The position numbers and the translations under genes were made by a program. DNA of 64,000 nt from contig NZ_JQNA01000002.1 in the NCBI RefSeq assembly GCF_000745015.1, forward strand, positions 2,046,001 through 2,110,000, written 5' to 3'. The stretch comes from Burkholderia sp. 9120 (GTDB taxonomy: Bacteria > Pseudomonadota > Gammaproteobacteria > Burkholderiales > Burkholderiaceae). A model generated the notes under the pieces. The model had not been told where the DNA came from, did not search any database, and saw only the letters and a list, made by a program, of their open reading frames with translations. Shown here piece by piece: positions 1 through 6,899 of this stretch (positions within the stretch are counted from its first letter, which is position 1; every line of letters begins with the position of its first letter).

Positions 1-165
1 AATAAACCGCTGCCGGCACCGCTGCAAAGCCCGCCCGGCGGCCTCCCACGCAACGGCCGATGCGACGCGGGAGCGCGTTTGGTACTATTGCTGCACCCAT
101 TTTGTCAGCCTCGCCATAAAAAACCGGCATAGTCTCGCTCCCCTTCACCGTTAGCCCTCTGCCGT
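1..165. other. Upstream region of the pqi operon
   Basis: This short leader has no convincing coding sequence. A TTGTCA hexamer near 102 and a CATAGT near 128 are spaced too far apart (20 bp) for a confident sigma-70 call. The pqi operon promoter is probably here or upstream of the window. Confidence 0.3.
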
Positions 166-957
166 ATGGAACAAGACAATCTGATCGCGTGCCATGAATG
201 CGATACGCTGTTCCGCAAGCCACGGCTTGTGGGGCGCACATCCGCGCGCTGTCCGCGCTGCGGCGCGACGCTCTATCGCGGCGTCTCGCGCAAGCTCGAC
301 AAAATCAGCGCGATGACGCTGGCCGCGCTGATCACCTTCCTGATCGCGCAGGGCTTCCCGATCGTCGAACTGGAAACCAACGGCATTACCTCGCAGACCA
401 CGCTGTTCGGCGCGCTGATGGCGCTGTGGGGCGAGGACATGCAGATCGTCGCGGTCATGGTGTTCTGCTCGACCATTCTGTTTCCGCTCACCGAGTTGCT
501 TGCGCTGCTCTATGTGCTGATCCCGTTGCGCGCCGGGTATGTGCCCGCCGGCTTCAACCGGGTGTTGCGCGCGATCCAGTTCGTGCGTCCGTGGGGCATG
601 ATCGAAGTGTTCATGCTCGGTGTGCTGATCACGATCGTGAAGATGGTGAGCCTCGCGCGCGTGATTCCCGAAGCCGCGCTGTTCGCGTTCGGCGTGCTGA
701 CGCTGATGTTCGCGGTGGTCGTCACGTTCGATCCGCGCATTCTATGGGACCTCGCCGACGAACTCGGCGATCGCAGCCAGCGTCCGCTGCCGCGCACTTC
801 CGCCGATAGCGCCGCGGCCCAGCTTAATGCGCAGGCCGGCCCGCCCGCGCCGCCCGAGATACGGGACGCGGATCACCCGGCGGACCACCCCGCGGATCAC
901 CCCACGGCACGTGCCGGATTGCCGCCAGGCGTGCCGCCTGAGCCGCGTCAAGGATGA
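166..957 (+). CDS. pqiA: Paraquat-inducible protein A domain protein (first PqiA half)
   Basis: Inner-membrane protein of 263 residues in the PqiA family, thought to partner PqiB/PqiC in moving lipids between the inner and outer membranes. The N-terminus has two CxxC pairs (C9/C12 and C29/C32), the rubredoxin-like metal site of PqiA, followed by about four hydrophobic helices between residues 45 and 200. E. coli PqiA is one protein with two such modules; here they are two genes, of which this is the first. The C-terminal tail is low-complexity with repeated Asp-His-Pro triplets. It ends 7 bp before the second pqiA, so the genes are presumably co-transcribed. Family assignment is firm; substrate is not known from sequence. 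Confidence 0.9.
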   Translation: MEQDNLIACHECDTLFRKPRLVGRTSARCPRCGATLYRGVSRKLDKISAMTLAALITFLIAQGFPIVELETNGITSQTTLFGALMALWGEDMQIVAVMVFCSTILFPLTELLALLYVLIPLRAGYVPAGFNRVLRAIQFVRPWGMIEVFMLGVLITIVKMVSLARVIPEAALFAFGVLTLMFAVVVTFDPRILWDLADELGDRSQRPLPRTSADSAAAQLNAQAGPPAPPEIRDADHPADHPADHPTARAGLPPGVPPEPRQG

Positions 958-964
958 GCCCGCG

Positions 965-1615
965 ATGAAATACATCTCCGCGAAACGCGCGGGTCTGGTG
1001 AGTTGCCATGCATGCGGCCGGGTCGAGCCGCGCATCCGTTCCGTCACGCCGCAGCATTGCGGACGCTGCGGCGCGCGCCTGCATTCGCGCAACCCGGACA
1101 GCCTGATGCGCACATGGGCGCTGTTGATCGCCGCCGCGCTGCTGTATATTCCCGCGAACCTGCTGCCGGTCATGCACACCGCTTCGCTGCTCGGTTCCGA
1201 AGACGACACCATCATGAGCGGCGTCGTGTACTTCTGGACGTCGGGCGACTGGCCGCTCGCGGTGATCGTGTTTATCGCCAGCATCATGGTGCCGATGCTC
1301 AAGCTGAGCGTGCTCGTGCTGCTCACCGTCACCGCGCAGCGCCGTTCGCGCTGGCGGCCCGAGCAACGCACCGTGCTCTACCGGATGGTCGAGCGGATCG
1401 GCCGTTGGTCGATGCTCGACGTGTTCGTCGTCACGCTGACCGTGGCGCTGGTGCGCTTCAAATCGCTTGCCGTCATTACGGCCGGACCGGGCGCGATCGC
1501 TTTCGGTTCGGTGGTGATTCTGACCATGCTGGCATCGATGCAATTCGATCCACGGCTCATCTGGGACAACGTGGAAAGCCGTACTAAAAAACCTCAGGAC
1601 CCCGATCATGACTAG
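965..1615 (+). CDS. pqiA: Paraquat-inducible protein A domain protein (second PqiA half)
   Basis: Second PqiA module, 216 residues from the ATG at 965. An in-frame start further upstream would overlap the first gene heavily and is unlikely. It carries the same CxxC pairs (C14/C17 and C32/C35) and four hydrophobic segments (roughly residues 50-70, 95-125, 150-170 and 175-200). Its last 8 bp overlap the pqiB start, which suggests translational coupling. The C-terminus is short and lacks the Asp-His-Pro tail of the first copy. By analogy with E. coli PqiA it is an inner-membrane partner of the PqiB MCE tunnel. Confidence 0.9.
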   Translation: MKYISAKRAGLVSCHACGRVEPRIRSVTPQHCGRCGARLHSRNPDSLMRTWALLIAAALLYIPANLLPVMHTASLLGSEDDTIMSGVVYFWTSGDWPLAVIVFIASIMVPMLKLSVLVLLTVTAQRRSRWRPEQRTVLYRMVERIGRWSMLDVFVVTLTVALVRFKSLAVITAGPGAIAFGSVVILTMLASMQFDPRLIWDNVESRTKKPQDPDHD

Positions 1616-3269
1616 CCCGCAAGGACCGACGCCCGCTTCCGATGATGCGCCGCGCAACGATTCGAACGGACCGAAGCTGCCGCCCCAACTCCCGGACCCC
1701 GACATCGAGCCGCGCAGCCGCTGGCTGCCTTCGCTCGTCTGGGTGATTCCGCTGATCGCCGCGCTGATCGGCATCGCGCTCGTGATCAAGTCGGTGACCG
1801 AGAAAGGTCCGACCATCACGATCAGCTTCATCAGCGCCGAAGGCCTCGAGCCCGGCAAGACCAAGGTCAAGTACAAGGACGTCGACGTCGGCTCGGTGAA
1901 GACCATCACGCTGTCGAAGGATTTGTCGCACGTGCTGGTGCAGGTGCAGTTGACCAAGGAAGGCGAAGACTTCGCCGCCAAGGATTCGCGCTTCTGGGTG
2001 GTGCGGCCGCGAATTGGCGCGAGCGGGGTGTCGGGGCTGACCACGCTGCTTTCCGGCGCGTATATCGGCGCGGATGCGGGCCATTCGCCGGATGCCGAGA
2101 AGAGCTTCGTCGGTCTTGAAACGCCGCCGCCGATCACCGGCGACCAGAAGGGCCACCAGTTCATCCTGCACGGCGACTCGCTCGGCTCGATCGACATCGG
2201 CTCGCCGATTTTCTATCGACGCGTGCAGGTCGGCCAGGTGGTCGGCTTCTCGCTGGATAAGGACGGCACCGGCGTGACGATGCAGGTGTTCGTGTCCGCG
2301 CCGTTCGACCAGTACGTCGGCACCAACTCGCGCTGGTGGCATGCGAGCGGCGTCGATCTGCGGCTCGATTCCAGCGGCTTCAAGCTGAATACGCAGTCGC
2401 TGGCGACGGTGATCGTCGGCGGTTTGTCGTTCCAGTCGCCGCCGGGCCAAGGCGTGGGCGCGCAGGCGCCGAACAACATGACGTTCCGCCTCGGTTCCGA
2501 CGAAGCGGACGCGATGCGTGAACCGGACGGCGTGCCGTTGCGGGTGGTGATGAACTTCAACCAGTCGCTGCGTGGGCTGTCGGTCGGCGCGCCGGTCGAT
2601 TTCCGCGGCATCGTGCTGGGGCAGGTGACCAACATCAACATCGACTACGATCCGAAGACGCGTAGCTTCACGATGCCGGTGACGATGAATCTGTACCCGG
2701 ATCGCCTTGGCAAGCGCTTCCGCGAAACCGCGCCGACGCCGGGCACGCTCGCCGGTCAGACGCTGCTGCAACAGTTGGTCAAGCATGGTTTGCGCGGCCA
2801 GTTGCGCACCGGCAATCTGATTACGAGCCAGTTGTATGTGGCGCTGGATATCTTCCCGAAGGCGGCGCCGGCAACCGTCGACGTGGCAAGCGATCCGCTC
2901 GAACTGCCGACGATTCCGAACACGCTCGACGAGTTGCAACTGCAGGTGGCCGATATCGCGAAGAAGCTCGATAAGGTGCCGTTCGATCAGATCGGCAACA
3001 ACCTGAACAGCGCGCTGAAGAACGCCGATCAGTTGTTCACGCGACTCGATACGGAAGTCGTGCCGCAAGCGCGCGATACGTTGGCGGCGGCGAAGCAGAC
3101 GTTTGGGACGGCTGAGGCGACGTTGCAGCAGGATTCGCCGTTGCAGTCGGATGTGCATCAGGCGTTGCAGGAATTGACGCGGACGTTGCAGTCGCTGAAT
3201 GCGCTGTCGGATTATCTGGAGCGTCATCCCGAGTCGCTGTTGCGCGGTAAAACAGGAGATAAACCATGA
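1608..3269 (+). CDS. pqiB: PqiB: MCE-domain (MlaD-like) intermembrane transport protein
   Basis: Protein of 553 residues with one N-terminal transmembrane helix (about 43-63) and three successive MCE/MlaD domains (roughly 66-155, 180-285 and 308-400), then a long C-terminal helical region (about 450-545). This is the architecture of PqiB, whose MCE rings stack into a periplasm-spanning lipid tunnel and whose C-terminal helices form a needle. Length matches E. coli PqiB (546). It overlaps the upstream pqiA by 8 bp and the downstream pqiC by 4 bp (ATGA). Function is inferred from family architecture and operon. Confidence 0.95.
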   Translation: MTSPQGPTPASDDAPRNDSNGPKLPPQLPDPDIEPRSRWLPSLVWVIPLIAALIGIALVIKSVTEKGPTITISFISAEGLEPGKTKVKYKDVDVGSVKTITLSKDLSHVLVQVQLTKEGEDFAAKDSRFWVVRPRIGASGVSGLTTLLSGAYIGADAGHSPDAEKSFVGLETPPPITGDQKGHQFILHGDSLGSIDIGSPIFYRRVQVGQVVGFSLDKDGTGVTMQVFVSAPFDQYVGTNSRWWHASGVDLRLDSSGFKLNTQSLATVIVGGLSFQSPPGQGVGAQAPNNMTFRLGSDEADAMREPDGVPLRVVMNFNQSLRGLSVGAPVDFRGIVLGQVTNINIDYDPKTRSFTMPVTMNLYPDRLGKRFRETAPTPGTLAGQTLLQQLVKHGLRGQLRTGNLITSQLYVALDIFPKAAPATVDVASDPLELPTIPNTLDELQLQVADIAKKLDKVPFDQIGNNLNSALKNADQLFTRLDTEVVPQARDTLAAAKQTFGTAEATLQQDSPLQSDVHQALQELTRTLQSLNALSDYLERHPESLLRGKTGDKP

Positions 3270-4060
3270 TGTTTGACCGGCTCCCCCGCTCGACGCGCGG
3301 GCTTGTGCGCGGTGCGGTTTTTGTCGGCGCTTTGGCCGGTGTGATGGTGGTGGCGGCGTGTTCGTCGCCGTCTAGCCGGTTTTATACGCTGGGGGTGGAT
3401 GGGTCGGCGGGGGACGTTGCGGCGATTAGCGCGCGGACTTCTTCGGCTACGCCGGCCTGGTTGATCGAGGTCGCGCCGGTCGATGTGCCGCCGCAGGTCG
3501 CCAAGAATCAGATGGTCGTGCAGACCGGGCCGACTCAGGTGAAGGTGCTTGAGGATGAGCGGTGGGCTTCACTGCCGGGGGATGAGATTCGGCGGGCTTT
3601 GTCGACTAGCCTTACGCAGCAGCTCAATACGATTGATGTGTATGGGACGGCCAGGTCGGATTCGGCTGCGGTTTATCGGGTTAGCTTGAATGTGCAGAGG
3701 TTCGAGTCCTGGCCTGGATCGCATGCGTTGATCGACGCCGTCTGGAGTGTGCGGGCCGTGCGGAGTAATGCGGTGATGACCTGTCGGAGTGTTGTTAGTG
3801 AGCCCGTTGGCGGGGGCTATGACTCGCTGGTTGATGGGCATCGGAAAGCCTTGATGCAGGTTTCTTTGCAGGTGGCTGCTGCTGTGCGGAGTATGGTTGC
3901 GGCTTCTGGGGCTGGGTCTGTTGCTTCGCAGAGTCGTGGGACTGGGACTGGGACTGGGACTGGGACTGGGGCTGGGGCTGGGGCTGGTAAGAACGCTGTC
4001 GGCGCTGTTGTTGTGCCGGGTTGTCCTTCTGAGCCGGGGACTGTTGCTGCTGGAGGGTGA
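3266..4060 (+). CDS. pqiC: PqiC-like outer-membrane lipoprotein
   Basis: Lipoprotein of 264 residues with a signal peptide and lipobox ending at C32 (VVAAC), followed by an ABC_trans_aux/PqiC domain to about residue 215. In E. coli PqiC is the outer-membrane partner of PqiB. An AGGAG ribosome site lies upstream and the start overlaps the pqiB stop. Two oddities are visible. The C-terminal 45 residues are low-complexity Gly-Thr/Gly-Ala repeats made by a hexanucleotide tract. Third-position GC also falls along the gene, with many GTT, GGG, AGT and CTT codons unlike pqiB. The start could instead be the next codon, also ATG. Confidence 0.88.
   Translation: MMFDRLPRSTRGLVRGAVFVGALAGVMVVAACSSPSSRFYTLGVDGSAGDVAAISARTSSATPAWLIEVAPVDVPPQVAKNQMVVQTGPTQVKVLEDERWASLPGDEIRRALSTSLTQQLNTIDVYGTARSDSAAVYRVSLNVQRFESWPGSHALIDAVWSVRAVRSNAVMTCRSVVSEPVGGGYDSLVDGHRKALMQVSLQVAAAVRSMVAASGAGSVASQSRGTGTGTGTGTGAGAGAGKNAVGAVVVPGCPSEPGTVAAGG
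3938..3985 (+). repeat. Hexanucleotide tandem tract inside pqiC
   Basis: Five copies of GGGACT followed by three of GGGGCT, in frame, encoding alternating Gly-Thr then Gly-Ala. Because the unit is 6 bp, slippage would change tail length without shifting frame. It lies downstream of the conserved PqiC domain. Confidence 0.95.
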
Positions 4061-4112
4061 TGGTTGGGCCTTTTTGCCTGCGCGGCGCTTTCGGTTGCTC
4101 GCTTGCGGGGTT

Positions 4113-4243
4113 GGCCTTTCCTTGCTTTCTTAGTGGTCTATTAGCGTTGCCCCTATGCGGGGCGGCACTCACTTTTCTTTGCCTGCCGCAAAGCAAAGTA
4201 AGCAAAAGAAAGCGGCTCACACCGCTAGCTCATAAGTGGGTCC
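4113..4243 (+). repeat. Outer module of left repeat arm
   Basis: About 130 bp that recur in opposite orientation at 6592-6720 with only a handful of differences. It includes a poly-pyrimidine/purine segment around 4160-4200 and a CCCC-GGGG stem-loop near 4150. Spurious reading frames cross it on both strands but none looks coding. The match can be read directly; the element's identity is unknown to me. Confidence 0.85.
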
Positions 4244-4490
4244 CCCGCACAGTTCCGGTACTGGTGCATCTGGAATCTGTGCTCTCGCACATTCCGCGTT
4301 CGTGACACAGCAGTCATTCTTCCGGCGGCGCTGCGCGCGCCGTCGCGGTTGTTCACGCACCGCCCCTGCTAAGCGGGGCCCTCGCGCAGCGGCGGTAGTG
4401 GCTCATCTGGAATCTGTGTTCTCGCGCACTCCGCGTTCGTGACACAGCAGTCATTCTTCCGACGGCGCTGCGCGCGCCGTCGCGGTCATT
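4244..4490 (+). repeat. Left tandem array, two 137-bp units
   Basis: The marker CATCTGGAATCTGTG starts at 4267 and again at 4404, giving a 137-bp period. Each unit also holds a GC-rich stem (GGCGCTGCGCGCGCC region) and a CCCTGCTAAGCGGGG stem-loop; the second unit is cut short near 4490. The array is the reverse complement of the one at 6077-6591. No gene is evident in this stretch. Confidence 0.85.
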
Positions 4491-4578
4491 CAAGTACTAC
4501 TTGATCGCGGTGCGTTTTTTCGTTCGACACATGCGTTGGTACGCTTGGGCTCCGGGCTCGGATCTGCGCTTTGCCGAC

Positions 4579-4809
4579 TCACAATTTCCGATCTTCCTCA
4601 AGCTTGCGACGCTCCCACTCCCGCAGAGACGCAATCAAGATCACCGCACGCCGCGGACTCAGCCGCGTTTCTCGCGGTGTCTCACCCTTCGCGCGCAAAC
4701 GATAGTAAATGTCTTTGCTGATCCTATAGCGCTCACAAAACTCCGCAATCGTCAGAGGCGCATCTTCAAACATTCTCGGCCGCTCAGCTAACACCGGTTT
4801 TTCACTCAT
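4579..4809 (-). CDS. AlpA/excisionase-like helix-turn-helix protein
   Basis: Small protein of 76 residues starting at the ATG at 4809, chosen because AGGAAAG lies just upstream; a longer frame to 4932 lacks such a site. Residues 18-70 form a MerR/AlpA-type winged helix with the pattern 'LTIAEFCERYRISKDIYYRL', resembling prophage AlpA regulators and excisionases. Such proteins usually control an integrase or act in excision, but no integrase is visible nearby. It sits inside the repeat-flanked island in less GC-rich DNA, which suggests it is acquired. Fold confidence is moderate; target is unknown. Confidence 0.65.
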   Translation of the reverse strand: MSEKPVLAERPRMFEDAPLTIAEFCERYRISKDIYYRLRAKGETPRETRLSPRRAVILIASLREWERRKLEEDRKL

Positions 4810-5121
4810 CTTCTGCTTTCCTGAAAAGCGTTTCACTACTCCGTCAGATCTCTCGTCACCACGTACAGTCGCTGTCCAAACTAGACACTCAATACGCCTC
4901 ATATCCAGCGGAAAAGAACCGCGCGATAGCAATAGACGGCATCAAGACAAACAATCAGGCAGCTCAGTTTGTGCCGCCAGAAGGCGCGGCCAGCACGTAG
5001 AATTTCAGAAGCCCTCGACTGTTCGACATCTGAAAGACGGGAGTCGCGACGAGAAAGACGCGGGCAGTCGCATCTCTCGCCTCTGCTTCTCTTGCAGCGC
5101 CCACGCTCAGCGGCATTCCCG
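4810..5121. other. Island DNA with no confident gene
   Basis: This holds the leader of the AlpA-like gene and the region beyond the 149-residue gene. A 65-codon minus-strand frame (4964-5161) overlaps the end of the upstream gene in another phase. It has no ribosome site or recognisable domain and is not called as a gene. The stretch is less GC-rich than the flanks. Confidence 0.4.
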
Positions 5122-5571
5122 TCAGTGCGTCAGCGTCGTGCGACGTGAAACCTTGAAGCAAACGCGGTTGTTCGGCGTCGCCCTGGTTGCACGAGTGCTT
5201 TCGTCATTGCTGGATGCCTCACCTGCGGACCTGGCCAGCAGCTTCCTCGCGTGACGCGCCGTGAGGCAGGTTTGAGGTGTTCCCTTCGCATCAAGCGCGA
5301 TGACGCTGTACAACTCCTGGTCAGCCTCGATCTCTCGCCGGTATTCCTCTCCCGTGTCGATCAATAATCCCAGCAATGTTCGCTGACGATATCTTTCGTC
5401 GACCGTTACGGCCGGACTCTTGTATATCGAGGTCGCCAGCGTTATCAGGTTGTTCAACTGGGTGATCTGCCGATCAACCAATCTGCTGGCAGACAGCGCA
5501 AGTTTTTCATACTGCATGGCGTCAACAGGCGCGCGCGAAACGGTTCGAGAATTCTTGACGGATCTACTCAT
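5122..5571 (-). CDS. Hypothetical protein of the repeat-flanked island
   Basis: Protein of 149 residues from the ATG at 5571, selected because GGAG lies 7 bp upstream; an in-frame extension to 5811 has no such signal and an unconvincing composition. I do not recognise a family. Residues 20-95 are predominantly helical with spaced leucines and charged residues. The C-terminal 50 residues are Arg/Ala/Ser/Thr-rich and look disordered. No signal peptide or membrane helix is visible. It is co-oriented with the AlpA-like gene about 310 bp downstream. Codon use is less GC3-biased than the core genes. Confidence 0.5.
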   Translation of the reverse strand: MSRSVKNSRTVSRAPVDAMQYEKLALSASRLVDRQITQLNNLITLATSIYKSPAVTVDERYRQRTLLGLLIDTGEEYRREIEADQELYSVIALDAKGTPQTCLTARHARKLLARSAGEASSNDESTRATRATPNNRVCFKVSRRTTLTH

Positions 5572-6076
5572 GTGCGATCTCCAATTGCTGACCTGGATCG
5601 CCCGACACTCGCTTGAAAAATCTGGGTGAGCGGGCACATTGACGGGTTTAGCAGACCGGCACGTAGAACCAATCACCGGTGAGCCGTGAGGCTCCCCCGA
5701 CAAGGCCCGCCCAATGAAAAGGACTTGCATAGACGACCACACATCTGCTTCCGCAAACGCGCGAGGTCCTACGTGATACAGGCTGCTAAACCCGTTTGTC
5801 GTGACGCGCACGACAAAGCAAGTCTAAGACGTACCACCTGACGAGTGATCACCTGCGCGGGCTAAAAAGTGCACGCCGCCCTCATTTCCGAAATTTCCGA
5901 ATGCGCTTGTCAGAGTTCCAAGCAATCAGTGATGCTGATCGGATTTGCGTCACTCACGACGAGCACATGATGCGGACCGAACGGCACCGCTCACGCATCG
6001 ATGCGCGTAATTGAAGGCTTGTCACGGTGCGCACGGCTGCGAGAAGAACGAGGTGACGATTCGCGCAGGCCGTTCC
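5572..6076. other. Non-coding part of island upstream of the 149-residue gene
   Basis: No convincing gene on either strand. It includes a perfect 9-bp tandem duplication (ATTTCCGAA twice, 5884-5901). The promoter of the 149-residue gene should lie in its left part, but no clear -35/-10 pair stands out. The right end runs into the repeat array near 6077. Confidence 0.4.
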
Positions 6077-6591
6077 GGCGAGCGCGCAGCGCGAGGCGGG
6101 GGGAATGACTGCTGCGTCACCAACGCGGAATGTGCGAGAACACAGATTCCAGATGAGCCACTACCGCGACTGCGCGAGGGACCCGCTTAGCAGGGGCCGT
6201 GCGTGAACGACCGCGACGGCGCGCGCAGCGCCGCCGGAAAAATGACTGCTGAGCCACGAGCGTGGAATGCGCGAGAACACAGATTCCAGATGCACCACTA
6301 CCGCCGCTGCGCGAGGAATCCGATTAGCAGGGGCAGTGCATGAACAACCGCCACGGCGCGCGCAGCGCCGCCGGAAGAATGACTGCTGTGTCACTTACGT
6401 GGAGTGTGCGAGAGCACAGCTTCCAGATGAGCCACTACCGCAACTGTGCGAGGGCCCCGCTTAGCAGGGGCCGTGCGTGAACGACCGCGACGGCGCGCGC
6501 AGCGTCGCCGGAAGAATGACTGCTGTGTCACGAGCGCGGAATGTGCGAGAACACAGATTCCAGATGCACCACTACCGTGACTGCGCGGGGG
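6077..6591 (-). repeat. Right tandem array, four 137-bp units
   Basis: The marker CACAGATTCCAGATG (one copy with a single change) starts at 6141, 6278, 6415 and 6552, an exact 137-bp period, preceded by a truncated unit. Units alternate between GATGAGCC (first and third) and GATGCACC (second and fourth) just after the marker. Each contains a GGCGCGCGCAGCGCC stem and a CGCTTAGCAGGGGC motif. The array is the reverse complement of 4244-4490 with more copies. Confidence 0.9.
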
Positions 6592-6720
6592 ACCCGCTTA
6601 TGAGCTAACGGTGTGAGCCGCTTTCTTTTGCTTACTTTGCTTTGCGGCAGGCAAAGAAAAGTGAGTGCCGCCCCGCACAGGGGCAACGCTAATAGACCAC
6701 TAAGAAAGCAAGGAAAGGCC
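6592..6720 (-). repeat. Outer module of right repeat arm
   Basis: Inverted near-copy of 4113-4243, including GCCCCGCACAGGGGC and the TTTGCTTTGCGGCAGGCAAA segment. The similarity continues weakly for about 20 bp beyond 6720. It forms the right boundary of the mirrored structure. Only non-coding reading frames cross it. Confidence 0.85.
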
Positions 6721-6899
6721 AACGCAGCAAGCGAACCATCGAGGAGCCTAGTGCCCCGCAACCGCAAAATTCTGCAAAACGCTAACCATAGCCGGCCGAA
6801 CATGCAATATCCTCCCACCTACCAGCAAACAGAAGACAGCAAACAGCCGCGGCAGCGCACCGCCCCGCAGGCCCCACCGAGTAGGACAGCAAAAAAAAC

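Noticed and set aside
102..133. Possible sigma-70 promoter before the pqi operon
   Set aside because: TTGTCA and CATAGT are 20 bp apart, so the match is too weak to call.
824..2197. 457-codon minus-strand frame over pqiA/pqiB
   Set aside because: It is antisense to well-supported genes with family matches, a common artefact in GC-rich DNA.
3938..3985. Phase-variation switch in pqiC
   Set aside because: The unit is 6 bp, so slippage leaves the reading frame unchanged; only tail length could vary.
3795..4220. Minus-strand frame of 141 codons across pqiC's tail and the left repeat module
   Set aside because: Gln/Ser/Pro-rich composition reflects the hexamer tract on the opposite strand and repeat DNA; there is no ribosome site or domain.
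4964..5161. 65-codon minus-strand frame in the island
   Set aside because: It overlaps the 149-residue gene in another phase and has no ribosome site or recognised domain.
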